Below are positions 16,050 through 24,751 of a stretch of 64,000 nucleotides of DNA, piece after piece. Every line of letters begins with the position of its first letter. Position 1 is the stretch's first letter. The stretch is taken from contig NZ_LT984884.1 in NCBI RefSeq assembly GCF_900258515.1, positions 1,680,176 to 1,744,175 on the forward strand, in the 5' to 3' direction. The notes below the pieces were generated by a model. That model made no database searches and was not told where the DNA came from. It saw only the letters and a program-made list of their open reading frames with translations. Origin of the DNA: Lentibacillus sp. Marseille-P4043. GTDB lineage: Bacteria > Bacillota > Bacilli > Bacillales > Amphibacillaceae. The position numbers were made by a program, and so were the translations under genes.

Positions 16050-17528
16050 CTATTCTCTCCTGCTATACCACACGAAGGCTTCTTGGGCCATGTCGGATGT
16101 GATGTCTGCTAGTGTTTGGACGTGGACGGGTTTGGCGCGGTTGGTTGTTTCAATTGTTGCTAGGCCGAATCGTTTTTTCAATCGCGATTGTTTTAATTCA
16201 AATTCGATCACTTTGTTCCGTGTGGTGATGAATGTCGTAGCGGAAAAACCACCCGACCGGAACTGGATGAATTTCCCGTGTGTCAAAAATCGTGTCACGT
16301 TATAGTCCATGATTCGATAGAAAACCGTTAGTGCCAATAACACGAAGGACAAGAACCACAACTCTGGCTTGAAAAAGATTAATAATCCTGTCCCGATCAG
16401 CCAAATCCATGGAATGCGGATGAAGCGCGCAACGAGTGATCTTCTCGGTAAGCGTTCCATGTCCGTTTTTACTTCGAACCCTGGCAGTAATTCCTCAATT
16501 AACGTATAAGCACGATCTGCCGGTAAAAATGGGTACAGGGAGTTGATTTCTTCCCCAGCAAAATCCAGGCTGCCCGCACTAACTAGCTTCACTTCAGCCA
16601 GCTTTAGCATCCGTTTTAATAGTGATTGCTCAATTTTAACGGCTTGTACATTTTGTTTACGAATGGAAAAATACTGTTCATTCAGCACACCACTTCGAAT
16701 ATAAATTCGCTCATCATCAGAGGAAATCTCGTATTTTCCGTATTTTAAATAGGTTCGAATCAAACCAAACGAAACAGCGATCAGGATGAATACCACAATA
16801 ACCGCTAAAATGAGATACCAAGAACGAACCAGAAAATCATATGCATCTTCCGCCATCGTGGAAACATCATACACTTCATCGATGTTTTGAAAAATGGACA
16901 ATAGCACCGGGATCAACAGTACATAGCTAAACGATAGCACGGAAGCTTTTAGAATGTCCTTCCTCGTTGGCGTAAAGTGGATTGTTTTTTTATGATGAAT
17001 GGGTACATCTTGTTCGACTTCCATTTGTTCATCAACCACGTATTCCTCCGATACCGCTTCCGTTTCCTTATGTGTTGTCCTATTCCGATATGCATTCAAC
17101 GTTTCCTCAATGCGTTTTGCTTCTTCTACTTTCAAAGCACCAAACGTGAGGGAGGATTCATCACCTTCAGCTCCTGTTTCCAGTGTGAGTGATGTCAATC
17201 CAAATGGTTGCAAATAAAAAGGTGTTTTCGACTGCACATTTTGCACACGTTGATATGGGATGCTGCGATGCTTCCTTGTGAAAACCCCCTGATCAAGTTC
17301 AACCGCCTCTTCACTTAGTACATAGCGGGTCCGCATCCATTCCAGTACGACCGCAAACAAGCGATAAACGAGATAAGCGATGAACAGGACACGACCAAGT
17401 TCCACCCACCAGGCGTGAGAAGCGATATTCACGATAAATAGTAAAATAAATAGGAAGAAAACCTCTTTTACCGTTTTGATATAAGCGGCGATCATTGCCA
17501 TCGGGTGCATGCGTTTTCCGTTCTGCAT
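16050..17528 (-). CDS. ydbT: PH-domain membrane protein YdbT
   Basis: 492 aa (B. subtilis YdbT 493). Three bacterial PH domains (bPH2) alternate with paired transmembrane helices near residues 18-45, 190-225, 230-260 and 375-405. Typical bPH2 motifs are RYVLSEEAVELDQGVFTRKHRSIPYQRVQNVQ and YEISSDDERIYIRSG with SIRKQNVQAV. In Bacillus this pair has been linked to resistance to amylolysin-type lantibiotics. The ATG overlaps the TGA of ydbS, so the genes are translationally coupled. Confidence 0.92.
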   Translation of the reverse strand: MQNGKRMHPMAMIAAYIKTVKEVFFLFILLFIVNIASHAWWVELGRVLFIAYLVYRLFAVVLEWMRTRYVLSEEAVELDQGVFTRKHRSIPYQRVQNVQSKTPFYLQPFGLTSLTLETGAEGDESSLTFGALKVEEAKRIEETLNAYRNRTTHKETEAVSEEYVVDEQMEVEQDVPIHHKKTIHFTPTRKDILKASVLSFSYVLLIPVLLSIFQNIDEVYDVSTMAEDAYDFLVRSWYLILAVIVVFILIAVSFGLIRTYLKYGKYEISSDDERIYIRSGVLNEQYFSIRKQNVQAVKIEQSLLKRMLKLAEVKLVSAGSLDFAGEEINSLYPFLPADRAYTLIEELLPGFEVKTDMERLPRRSLVARFIRIPWIWLIGTGLLIFFKPELWFLSFVLLALTVFYRIMDYNVTRFLTHGKFIQFRSGGFSATTFITTRNKVIEFELKQSRLKKRFGLATIETTNRAKPVHVQTLADITSDMAQEAFVWYSRRE

Positions 17529-18025
17529 CAGTCTTCCACTTCCTTCACTTTAGCAAGAGTGGCGATTTCATCTCGCAGTGCCAAGGCCTCTTCCTTGGGG
17601 ATTGCTGGGATATCGTGTTTCGAGCCCATCGTACCAATGGATAGCGTGTACAGGTCAAATCTGCGAAAAAGCGGTCCTTGCTTCAGTCCGACATATTGCA
17701 CCTTTGTCATTGGAATAAGCTGATGATGGGCAATCCACCTGCCATGCCGTAATTTGACAAACTCCTCATCAATGCCATAGCGCCAATATTTCTGAATAAG
17801 AACTGGCTCGATCCCAACCGACCAAATAGCCGAAATCCAGTCCACACCTAAGCAAATCCATAAAACATAAGAAACCCAATTATACCAATCCAGTTTATAA
17901 TCAAGCACAAGTAAAACAGCTATAACAATAAGGACAAGCAAATGCCCAAGCAAATTAGCCAACCGCCAAACACTAATCGCATCCCTCGCAATCCGCCTAT
18001 CCGGTTCCTTAATATTCTCATACAT
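17528..18025 (-). CDS. ydbS: PH-domain membrane protein YdbS
   Basis: 165 aa (B. subtilis YdbS 159). Two transmembrane helices near residues 27-70, then one bPH2 domain (YGIDEEFVKLRHGRWIAHHQLIPMTKVQYV). First gene of the ydbS-ydbT unit. Start ATG at 18025 with AGAAAGGTGAAG upstream. Probably forms a membrane complex with YdbT. Confidence 0.92.
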   Translation of the reverse strand: MYENIKEPDRRIARDAISVWRLANLLGHLLVLIVIAVLLVLDYKLDWYNWVSYVLWICLGVDWISAIWSVGIEPVLIQKYWRYGIDEEFVKLRHGRWIAHHQLIPMTKVQYVGLKQGPLFRRFDLYTLSIGTMGSKHDIPAIPKEEALALRDEIATLAKVKEVED

Positions 18026-18107
18026 AATAACTTCACCTTTCTAAAAATACTTAGTAGAGCACGTGGGGTTTTTCTTCCCCACCCGGCCGGGACATGTGCC
18101 CGTTCCC

Positions 18108-18199
18108 GGGGGACATGGGGACAGGTTAGGTGTCCCACCGGCTTATTCAACAGGGGCAAGGGTTTGCGCCTGGGACAAGAAACCTGTCCCCGCGTCCCA
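18108..18199. repeat. Palindromic repeat copy 10, subfamily B
   Basis: The loop differs from the copies at 1-16 kb: GGTGTCCCAC, then CAACAGGGGCAAGGG, then GCCTGGGACAAG. This subfamily recurs at 19186, 19548, 19980 and 20412 and borders the GNAT toxin unit. A broken left arm precedes it at 18089. Confidence 0.9.
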
Positions 18200-18284
18200 G
18201 TTATTGTACGGATTGGATCAGGGTGGGGTTTCAAATTTCTATTAATGCTCAAGTTCTGATAAAGTTTATTTATTATTGATTATC

Positions 18285-18331
18285 AAAAAAAAGTAATCCC
18301 CACCTGTCAATTCAAGTGGGGATTGCTTTTT
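18285..18331. terminator. Bidirectional terminator of the GNAT unit
   Basis: AATCCCCAC / GTGGGGATT stem with A-run on the left and T-run on the right. Ends transcription of the GNAT gene on the minus strand. Copied at about 19730 and 20162 in the deletion derivatives. Confidence 0.85.
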
Positions 18332-18337
18332 GACCAA

Positions 18338-18874
18338 TTATAAACGAACATAACTTATTAAATATCCATTATCGTTTTTTTGAATAATTTTAAACTCGTT
18401 TTCACTATAAAATTTATGTAAAGGCTCTATATCTTCATACTCTACACATGCAACCCTAACGGCTGAAAGTTCATTTATTAGACTACAACGCTCTAGAGCA
18501 ATTTCTAAAATTTGGCCACCAGTTACTTTACCTTTATAAGAATCAGCCCTGCCTAATTGCGCTATAAGAATTGTTGTAAATGAAGTAGCCTTTTTGTTAC
18601 CTGTTAATTTACTTTTGATTGTGCCAGACACATCGGTGAAATCAAAATTCTTTATCAATAATGTGAAATAACCGATTATATCATTGTTGTTTTCATCATC
18701 AATTATTAAAGTTGTGCGTGAGAATCCTCTTTTTTCACTATTGGCAGCTTTATTATGTAAATAAGATTGAACATCTGTATTTTGTTTACAGGCAAAGGAG
18801 GAGAGATATTTTTGAACTTCTCTCCCATCTGTTTTATCGGCATGTATTAATGAACTTAAACTAATTATCTGCAT
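18338..18874 (-). CDS. GNAT toxin-like acetyltransferase
   Basis: 178 aa. The acetyl-CoA motif ILIAQLGRADSYKGKVTGGQIL is of the form seen in TacT/AtaT-like and other stand-alone GNAT toxins, which acetylate aminoacyl-tRNA. That activity is inferred from the family, not shown here. A 56-aa gene ends 10 nt upstream on the same strand, in the position of an antitoxin. The sequence around the start contains ATAAATGCAG twice in tandem, so two ATGs compete; the one at 18874 is used here. The whole unit lies between palindromic repeats. Confidence 0.78.
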   Translation of the reverse strand: MQIISLSSLIHADKTDGREVQKYLSSFACKQNTDVQSYLHNKAANSEKRGFSRTTLIIDDENNNDIIGYFTLLIKNFDFTDVSGTIKSKLTGNKKATSFTTILIAQLGRADSYKGKVTGGQILEIALERCSLINELSAVRVACVEYEDIEPLHKFYSENEFKIIQKNDNGYLISYVRL

Positions 18875-18884
18875 TTATCTGCAT

Positions 18885-19055
18885 TTATCTACGCGACTTA
18901 AGGATACTTGCCGCATGTTTAATTTTTTCTTCACGTGATAAGTTAATGTCATTAAAGATGTGGGATTCTTTTATAAGCTTTCTTGGAGTCATAAGTATCT
19001 CCTTAGCTTCATATTCGTTGAGGGTATAATTTGTTTCTAATGCTTTTGTAGCCAT
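18885..19055 (-). CDS. Small protein upstream of GNAT gene, probable antitoxin
   Basis: 56 aa from the ATG at 19055 behind GAGGAGG (start MATKALETNYTL). A longer frame reaches 19088 but has a poorer ribosome binding site. Mixed-charge helical protein ending SREEKIKHAASILKSRR. I do not recognise a named DNA-binding fold. Its position (first gene, 10 nt gap) and size suggest antitoxin to the following acetyltransferase. Confidence 0.65.
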   Translation of the reverse strand: MATKALETNYTLNEYEAKEILMTPRKLIKESHIFNDINLSREEKIKHAASILKSRR

Positions 19056-19185
19056 ATCCTCATCCTCCTCATTACACATAAACATCACATCCCTTTAGTG
19101 TATGTATATGCGTAGTATTTCTAAAGATTACTAACAGTATACCATAATTTATTGCTTTTTCGTACTATTGTAGATCAATATTAGT

Positions 19186-19275
19186 GGGACATGGGGACAG
19201 GTTAGGTGTCCCACTGGCTAATCCAACAGGGGCAAGGGTTTGTGCCTGGGACAAGAAACCTGTCCCCACGTCCCA
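19186..19275. repeat. Palindromic repeat copy 11, subfamily B
   Basis: Upstream boundary of the intact GNAT unit; together with copy 10 it encloses about 1.08 kb. Confidence 0.9.
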
Positions 19276-19289
19276 GTTTAAAGTCTAAT

Positions 19290-19433
19290 ATGAGCTTATT
19301 AGAAAAAAGAAATCAATCCCTTCATGACTCATATGAGAGAACTAAAGAAATTTATGAGAAGGCTGAAAAACTCGGACTAATAGAGATTTACCAAGATTAT
19401 CGAGGGCAAATAAGGACAAAAAAAGATAAGTAA
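19290..19433 (+). CDS. Short hypothetical protein
   Basis: 47 aa from the ATG at 19290: charged, helical, MSLLEKRNQSLHDSYERT to the end QIRTKKDK. No clear ribosome binding site, but a strong terminator follows 16 nt after the stop. The longer open frame to 19206 is repeat sequence read as protein. Function unknown. Confidence 0.4.
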   Translation: MSLLEKRNQSLHDSYERTKEIYEKAEKLGLIEIYQDYRGQIRTKKDK

Positions 19434-19448
19434 TAGGACAGGGGATGT

Positions 19449-19498
19449 AATATTCTCTTGTTCCCTTGAGGAAAAGGGGACAAGAGAATATTTTTTTG
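19449..19498 (+). terminator. Strong terminator
   Basis: Stem of 17 bp between 19449-19465 and 19476-19492 (TATTCTCTTGTTCCC and its complement), followed by a T-run. Confidence 0.88.
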
Positions 19499-19547
19499 CA
19501 TCTTTGACGAAAACCTCATACTCACAATAAACCTTAAACTTCCCAGT

Positions 19548-20411
19548 GGGACATGGGGACAGGTTAGGTGTCCCACTGTCTAATCCAACAGGGACAAGGG
19601 TTTGCGCCTGGGACAAGAAACCTGTCCCCGCGTCCCAGTTATTGTACGGATTGGATCAGGGTGGGGTTTCAAATTTCTATTAATGCTCAAGTTCTGATAA
19701 AGTTTATTTATTATTGATTATCAAAAAAAGTAATCCCCACCTGTCAATTCAAGTGGGAATTACTTTTTGACCAATTATAAACGAACATAACTTATTAAAT
19801 ATCCATTATCGTTTTTTTGAATAATTTTAAACTCGTTTTCCTATAAAATTTATGTAAAGGCTCTATATCTTCATACTCTACACATGCAACCCTAAATGTA
19901 TATGCGTAGTATTTCTTAAGATTACTAACAGTATACCATAATTTATTGTCTTTTCGCACTATTATGGATCAATATTACTGGGACATGGGGACAGGTTAGG
20001 TGTCCCACTGTCTAATCCAACAGGGACAAGGGTTTGCGCCTGGGACAAGAAACCTGTCCCCGCGTCCCAGTTATTGTACGGATTGGATCAGGGTGGGGTT
20101 TCAAATTTCTATTAATGCTCAAGTTCTGATAAAGTTTATTTATTATTGATTATCAAAAAAAGTAATCCCCACCTGTCAATTCAAGTGGGAATTACTTTTT
20201 GACCAATTATAAACGAACATAACTTATTAAATATCCATTATCGTTTTTTTGAATAATTTTAAACTCGTTTTCCTATAAAATTTATGTAAAGGCTCTATAT
20301 CTTCATACTCTACACATGCAACCCTAAATGTATATGCGTAGTATTTCTTAAGATTACTAACAGTATACCATAATTTATTGTCTTTTCGCACTATTATGGA
20401 TCAATATTACT
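19548..20411. repeat. Two tandem 432-bp deletion copies of the GNAT unit
   Basis: Units at 19548-19979 and 19980-20411 are equal in length and practically identical. Each contains a subfamily-B palindrome, the terminator, the last 120 nt or so of the GNAT gene up to ACATGCAACCCTAA, and then the region upstream of the small partner gene from ATGTATATGCGTAG. About 0.64 kb covering most of both genes is missing relative to 18108-19185. A third palindrome (20412) closes the array. Confidence 0.92.
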
Positions 20412-20502
20412 GGGACATGGGGACAGGTTAGGTGTCCCACTGTCTAATCCAACAGGGACAAGGGTTTGCGCCTGGGACAAGAAACCTGTCCCCACGTCCC
20501 AC
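20412..20502. repeat. Palindromic repeat copy 14, end of tandem array
   Basis: Subfamily B, last palindrome of the array; ends six bases before the stop codon of the AtoE gene on the minus strand. Confidence 0.9.
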
Positions 20503-20507
20503 ACAAT

Positions 20508-21842
20508 TTAAAAAAACAACAGCCCAATAGCGATTGGAATAAAGCTCCATAGCAGAATCATCACACAGAATCCCATGATGTCTCGTACTTTTAAGCCTGC
20601 GATCGCCAACAGTGGGAGTGCCCAGAAAGGTTGAATCATATTTGTCCATGCATCCCCCCATGCTACGGCCATGGCTGTTTTGGCGGTGTCTGCACCAATT
20701 TCCAATGCTGCCGGGATCATGATTGGACCTTGAACTGCCCATTGTCCGCCGCCAGAAGGTACAAAGAAGTTAACGATACCAGCACTAATAAATGAGAACA
20801 GTGGCAGCGTAAATTCAGTTGAAATATCGACGAACCACATGGACATTTGCTGTGACAAGCCAGATGCAACCATCATTCCCATAATCCCAGCATAAAATGG
20901 AAATTGAATGATGATGCCACCAACATTTTTAACAGCTCCATTCACTACGTTTAAATAACGGCGTGGCGTTTTGTGCAAAAGTATACCAAGGAAAAGCATG
21001 ATGAAATTAACGATATTAATATTTAAATCAAATCCGTTTTCGACAAAATGATAAACAATAAATGCAAGACCTAATATACCAATGATTAATGATATGATCC
21101 GGCTGTTTTCTAACTTGTCAGCCGGTGTCATGTCTGCTTTTGCTTGTACTTCCTCATGAAGCTCAGGTTCAGCAGTTTCTGCTATGACAGAGGCCGAATT
21201 TCCATCTAGCGGATCCCTTGTCTTCATTAAATACCAGTTTAATAATGGAAGTGTAATCAGTAAAACAACGACAATGAAAATATTCGCGCTGCTAAAAAGT
21301 GTTTCTGTAACAGGAATCGTCCCCATTGTATCTTCTAAAAAATGCCCAGGAGTCGCAATGGTTAAAGGAATGGACCCAGAAAACCCTCCATGCCACAGTA
21401 AAAAACCACTGTATGCACTGGCCACCAACAACCTGTAATCAACAGTTGGCACGCGTTTTACCACATGGACCGCAAGCAGCGCGCCGACAACAAGTCCAAA
21501 TCCATAGTTGATCAGACAAGCGATTGCAGCAACAAACGTGACAAGTAAAATGGCCTGTCCTGGAGTGTTTGCCAATGTACTGATTTTCGATAATATTTTT
21601 TTCACAAATGGTGTATTTGCAAGTATGTAACCAGTCACAACGATGAGTGACATCTGCATCGCAAACGCTAATAAATCCCAAAAACCGGTTCCCCAATGTT
21701 CGACCATTTGAACGGCCGAGCTATCCGTAAAGGTAATCCCCAATACAAAAACGACGAACGTTAAAATGATTGCAAATAGAAACGCATCCGGTAAGAAGCG
21801 CTGAACCATTCGGTCAAAAAAGTTTGTTAATGATTTGAACAT
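20508..21842 (-). CDS. atoE: Short-chain fatty acid transporter, AtoE family
   Basis: Membrane carrier for short-chain fatty acids such as butyrate or acetoacetate. 444 aa with about twelve hydrophobic stretches and family motifs RFLPDAFLFAIILT, LLWHGGFSGSIPLT and FFVPSGGGQWAVQGPI. ATG at 21842 lies 8 nt from AGGGAG; an ATG two codons earlier is too close. No ato catabolic genes are adjacent, so it stands alone here. Confidence 0.92.
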   Translation of the reverse strand: MFKSLTNFFDRMVQRFLPDAFLFAIILTFVVFVLGITFTDSSAVQMVEHWGTGFWDLLAFAMQMSLIVVTGYILANTPFVKKILSKISTLANTPGQAILLVTFVAAIACLINYGFGLVVGALLAVHVVKRVPTVDYRLLVASAYSGFLLWHGGFSGSIPLTIATPGHFLEDTMGTIPVTETLFSSANIFIVVVLLITLPLLNWYLMKTRDPLDGNSASVIAETAEPELHEEVQAKADMTPADKLENSRIISLIIGILGLAFIVYHFVENGFDLNINIVNFIMLFLGILLHKTPRRYLNVVNGAVKNVGGIIIQFPFYAGIMGMMVASGLSQQMSMWFVDISTEFTLPLFSFISAGIVNFFVPSGGGQWAVQGPIMIPAALEIGADTAKTAMAVAWGDAWTNMIQPFWALPLLAIAGLKVRDIMGFCVMILLWSFIPIAIGLLFF

Positions 21843-21917
21843 AAACATTTCTCCCTAATTATTATAAAAGCATGTAAAATCTAAAAATATGATTTAAAGG
21901 TATCAAACAGCTTGGGG

Positions 21918-22010
21918 GGAGACATGTGGACAGGTTAGGTGTCCCGATGGCTTGTTCAACGGCGGCATAGGGATGGCACCGTTGAACAAGAAACCCGCCC
22001 CCATGTCCCA
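21918..22010. repeat. Degenerate palindromic repeat copy 15
   Basis: Arms are mutated (GACATGTGGACAGG / GAAACCCGCCCCCATGTCCCA) and the loop carries GTTGAAC duplications; a decayed member. Confidence 0.75.
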
Positions 22011-22014
22011 TTTA

Positions 22015-22060
22015 AACAATAAAAGAAGTAACAACCTTATTGGGTAGTTACTTCCTTTAT
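22015..22060. terminator. Terminator for the minus-strand gene pair
   Basis: GAAGTAAC / GTTACTTC stem with A-run to the left (T-run on the minus strand), downstream of the 85-aa gene. Confidence 0.7.
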
Positions 22061-22095
22061 TGAGCATTTTCGTTAATAAAGCCGGTATTTCCACA

Positions 22096-22353
22096 TTATT
22101 TAACTCTAAATTGCTCAAGTTCTTCTTTCGTCAGTGTTTCCGGATTTTTGCCATTTTCTTGACACCATTCGTGCATATCACGAAATCGTAAGTTAGGAAC
22201 TTTGCCGTTAGGAGTTGTGAAAATACCACTTGGAAAAGCTTCATCCATGTCATCAATAAATTTCCTTTTGCTGTTCATTAAGTTTACACTCCGCCTAGAT
22301 GCTCGAATTCCTGTTGTTGTTGATTCAAAAGCAAATTCTTTCAACCGTGACAC
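22096..22353 (-). CDS. Small protein paired with a broken acetyltransferase
   Basis: 85 aa, starting at GTG 22353 with an excellent AGGAGGTG at 7 nt. Contains RRSVNLMNSKRKFIDDMDEAF and an acidic C-terminal helix. It overlaps the 3' end of the upstream acetyltransferase pseudogene by 13 nt, so the two formed an operon. Possibly the antitoxin or accessory partner of that protein; I do not recognise the family. Confidence 0.65.
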   Translation of the reverse strand: MSRLKEFAFESTTTGIRASRRSVNLMNSKRKFIDDMDEAFPSGIFTTPNGKVPNLRFRDMHEWCQENGKNPETLTKEELEQFRVK

Positions 22354-22856
22354 CAGCGAACACCTCCTGGCAAATAATTTTTAATTAATTTTGCAGATTT
22401 ATCTGTCGGAAAGTAATAATACGGTGGTATGCTATACATTGATTGAATAGCCCAAAGTTTACGGTAATATTCCTCATTTTTATTTTTTTTAGCAAACAAA
22501 CCAATATAACCATCGTAATTACATTGAAAACTTACGTCAATTGCGAAACATAAAAGGTTTTTGCCTATACCTGCGTATACTTGATTTGGATTGGAACTTT
22601 TATTTTGAGGTGCCGCCTCCATAAGCTCAATATGAATAAGCTGATTTTCCCAATGTTTTTGAATTGCAATTATTCCTTAAATTTCATTATTCCCAGTAAT
22701 GAACATTCCAAACAGTTTATTTTCCCTGCCAGCGAACACATCGCCCCATTTAAACCACCCATTTTTCTTTTATAAACCGTATTTTCGAATATCACCTTTT
22801 CTTAATTCTTTAAAGTATATATTAGCCTTATTTCCAGAGGATACTTTTATTATCAT
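22341..22856 (-). pseudogene. GNAT-like acetyltransferase gene with two ochre codons
   Basis: One frame runs from ATG 22856 (AGGAAGAG upstream) to the stop at 22341, broken only by TAA at 22770-22772 and TAA at 22677-22679. Joined, it reads MIIKVSSGNKANIYFKELR ... NEI(stop)GIIAIQKHW ... HIELMEAAPQN ... GIGKNLLCFAIDVSF ... DGYIGLFAK, then LIKNYLP. This pattern resembles small GNAT-related proteins linked to toxin pairs. Both stops fit CAA to TAA changes (GIIAI is usually preceded by Q). A 93-aa downstream ORF from ATG 22622 is probably not functional. Confidence 0.75.
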
Positions 22857-23097
22857 TTTTTCTAACTCTTCCTATATTTTTAATTATTATAACATATAAT
22901 CATGAAGAATTGTTGATTATGATACGTTAATTAATAATGAGTAAATTGAGGAAGTGTAGCAAAGGAATTTGAGAACAATTTTTTCTAATGCAACTTATTA
23001 GACCACTCTTATCGATAAATTCATATTTTGTTCGTTTGTTGGATTTTGTCGACCGCGCTTCGATTATTATACTACTAAATGTAAGGGAGTGGACTTG

Positions 23098-23145
23098 ATG
23101 AAAATTATTATGGATGTCTTGTTTGCTGCGTTTCTGTCCGGTTAA
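23098..23145 (+). CDS. Possible 15-residue peptide
   Basis: ATG behind AAGGGAGTGG opens MKIIMDVLFAAFLSG then TAA. The ribosome binding site is good and the peptide is hydrophobic, but this may also be the truncated start of a lost gene next to the SEC-C gene. Region 22860-23190 otherwise shows no gene. Confidence 0.25.
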   Translation: MKIIMDVLFAAFLSG

Positions 23146-23193
23146 GGTTATAGCCTATCTACACTTTCTAAAAAAGGTTGGAAAGACGAAACC

Positions 23194-24369
23194 TCACTCC
23201 CCACAACACTTCTTAAATTTCTTACCACTCCCACAAAGACAAGGATCATTCCGTCCGATCCCTTTCTCTTTTGCTTCCTTTTTAATCGTTTCCTTCTTAT
23301 AGTTCTCCCAATAAGCATCCGTTTCAAGGAGGTCCTGCTTCCACTCTTCAAGTTTCGGATGATCGACACCATTGATCATACAATTCGCATACAACACTTC
23401 CACAAGATCAAGCATTGTATCATCATAGCCTTCCTCGATCAGGCTTTCGATTTTTGGAATGGAGGCAACAGATAGCTGCAGGCATAAAGCTTCAGCAATA
23501 AGTGTCTTTGTTGTCAGATCTGTCGTTTTATCAAAATGATGCAGTAGAATTCGCTCAGCATCCGGGTGCTTAATAGCGCCGATGATTTCCGCTGCCGCAA
23601 TTGCCGTATCCTCATGTTGAAGATATTTCTCCACCTCATGCAACACATCTTCCGTGCCGATTTTGATCAAAGCGGCTGTTACTTCGTCCAATAACATGTC
23701 TTCTTCCACCCTTGGTAAAAAACCAGCAAGACTTGGAATGAGGGAAGTTACATGTTGTTCACCTGCAAGAAAAACATTATAAATCCCATCCATGGAGACA
23801 TACTCATTCAAAGCTTCATTCCTAATCACATTTTCGATTTCCCAGAAGCTTCCCTCATTGTACTCACCACGTTTTATCAATTCCCGAAAAACACGTTTCC
23901 CGAAGTTGAAAACATTACTGTTAAACCCTTCCTCATCGATGGCATGCATCACTCCCGCAGCCTCTTCAAATAAGGATTCAGTATCAAGCGAAAGCAACCG
24001 GATAGTATAATGCAGTGCCTCGCTATTAAAAAATTCCTCCAGTTGATCCTTATATTTTTCAAGAAGTTCCGTTGGGCAATTTTCCAAAATAGACCCATAC
24101 CAAGCTAAATTCGCATCCCTCTTTCGCATGCGCTTAATTACCTCTATTAAAACACTTTCCGTAACAGGGCAATTCCTCGTATGCGGTATGATCGGGTTCG
24201 TTCTAGCATTCGCAGGCAGCTTGTTCAGCGCCTCTAATGCAAGAAAAAAGGTGTGCTCTGACCCAAAATGACTGGTCTCGATCGCATCCAAAGCAAAATA
24301 CCTTAAAAATTTATCATCACTTACTATATACGGTTCCACTTTTTCCAAGAAAGACATGGATTTGTTCAT
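23194..24369 (-). CDS. HEAT-like repeat protein with SEC-C zinc motif
   Basis: 391 aa. Helical repeats fill residues 1-360 (for example AALIKIGTEDVLHEVEKYL, AAAEIIGAIKHPDAERIL), and the C-terminus is a SEC-C zinc-binding motif, NDPCLCGSGKKFKKCC, as at the end of SecA and in many scaffold proteins. Exact role unknown. The open frame extends to 24435, but this would cover the SigD promoter; the ATG at 24369 follows GGTGAAAGG. Divergent from the csrA-hag unit. Confidence 0.85.
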   Translation of the reverse strand: MNKSMSFLEKVEPYIVSDDKFLRYFALDAIETSHFGSEHTFFLALEALNKLPANARTNPIIPHTRNCPVTESVLIEVIKRMRKRDANLAWYGSILENCPTELLEKYKDQLEEFFNSEALHYTIRLLSLDTESLFEEAAGVMHAIDEEGFNSNVFNFGKRVFRELIKRGEYNEGSFWEIENVIRNEALNEYVSMDGIYNVFLAGEQHVTSLIPSLAGFLPRVEEDMLLDEVTAALIKIGTEDVLHEVEKYLQHEDTAIAAAEIIGAIKHPDAERILLHHFDKTTDLTTKTLIAEALCLQLSVASIPKIESLIEEGYDDTMLDLVEVLYANCMINGVDHPKLEEWKQDLLETDAYWENYKKETIKKEAKEKGIGRNDPCLCGSGKKFKKCCGE

Positions 24370-24428
24370 CCTTTCACCAATTGTAGTGCTATTGTAACAA
24401 ATTTTGATAAAAAATTTATAAAAAGTAT

Positions 24429-24455
24429 TAAACAACGAATCAATCCAGCCGATAT
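24429..24455 (+). promoter_or_regulatory. SigD promoter of csrA-like/hag unit
   Basis: TAAA at 24429-24432, exactly 15 nt, then GCCGATAT at 24448-24455: a perfect match to the flagellar sigma-28 (SigD) consensus. It directs transcription of the csrA-like gene and hag. Confidence 0.93.
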
Positions 24456-24487
24456 ATATAATGAATCATCAAGGAGGATGATCCGCC

Positions 24488-24679
24488 ATGGCGTTAACGT
24501 TAGGTAGAAAACCCGGTGAAAAGCTATACATCACCGATGAGCATGGAAGAGAAATTGAGATTGAAGTAGTGAAGGCAGATGCAAATTTAAGTAACTATCT
24601 GCAACTACGAATCAACGCACCACAATCATTTAATATTGTGCGTGGTGAAGTGTACAAGGGTAATAACTCTACTAGCTAG
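24488..24679 (+). CDS. Divergent CsrA-like RNA-binding regulator
   Basis: 63 aa. Aligns to CsrA over its whole length: LTLGRKPGEKLYI for LxLTRKxGExIxI, and APQSFNIVRGEVYKG for APKxxxVxRxEVY. The two RNA-binding arginine positions (R7 and the R in VRGEVY) are kept. It has an insert DEHGRE in the first hairpin and a shortened C-terminus. CsrA dimers repress flagellin translation and are titrated by FliW. Here the gene stands directly before hag under a SigD promoter, suggesting a dedicated flagellin repressor. AAGGAGG lies 10 nt before the ATG. FliW is not in the window. Confidence 0.82.
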   Translation: MALTLGRKPGEKLYITDEHGREIEIEVVKADANLSNYLQLRINAPQSFNIVRGEVYKGNNSTS

Positions 24680-24693
24680 AGATATTATATAAA

Positions 24694-24743
24694 AGCAAGG
24701 CATATGGATGTGGCTTGCTAAAAAAAACAAAAACATGGAGGTA
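24694..24743 (+). promoter_or_regulatory. hag leader with candidate CsrA binding sites
   Basis: A hairpin AGCAAGG-CATATGGATG-TGGCTTGCT (24694-24719) exposes GGA in its loop, and a second GGA lies in the ribosome binding site ATGGAGGTAG (24735-24744). The paired arrangement matches the two CsrA sites of the B. subtilis hag leader. Confidence 0.65.
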
Positions 24744-24751
24744 GATTAATT

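Noticed and set aside
18108..20502. CRISPR-like array from the repeated 432-bp units
   Set aside because: Units are long and contain gene fragments and palindromes; there are no short spacers, no cas genes, and only two full copies.
22341..22622. 93-aa protein from ATG 22622 as a real gene
   Set aside because: It is the 3' part of a longer frame with conserved sequence upstream of the stops, and it lacks its own ribosome binding site.
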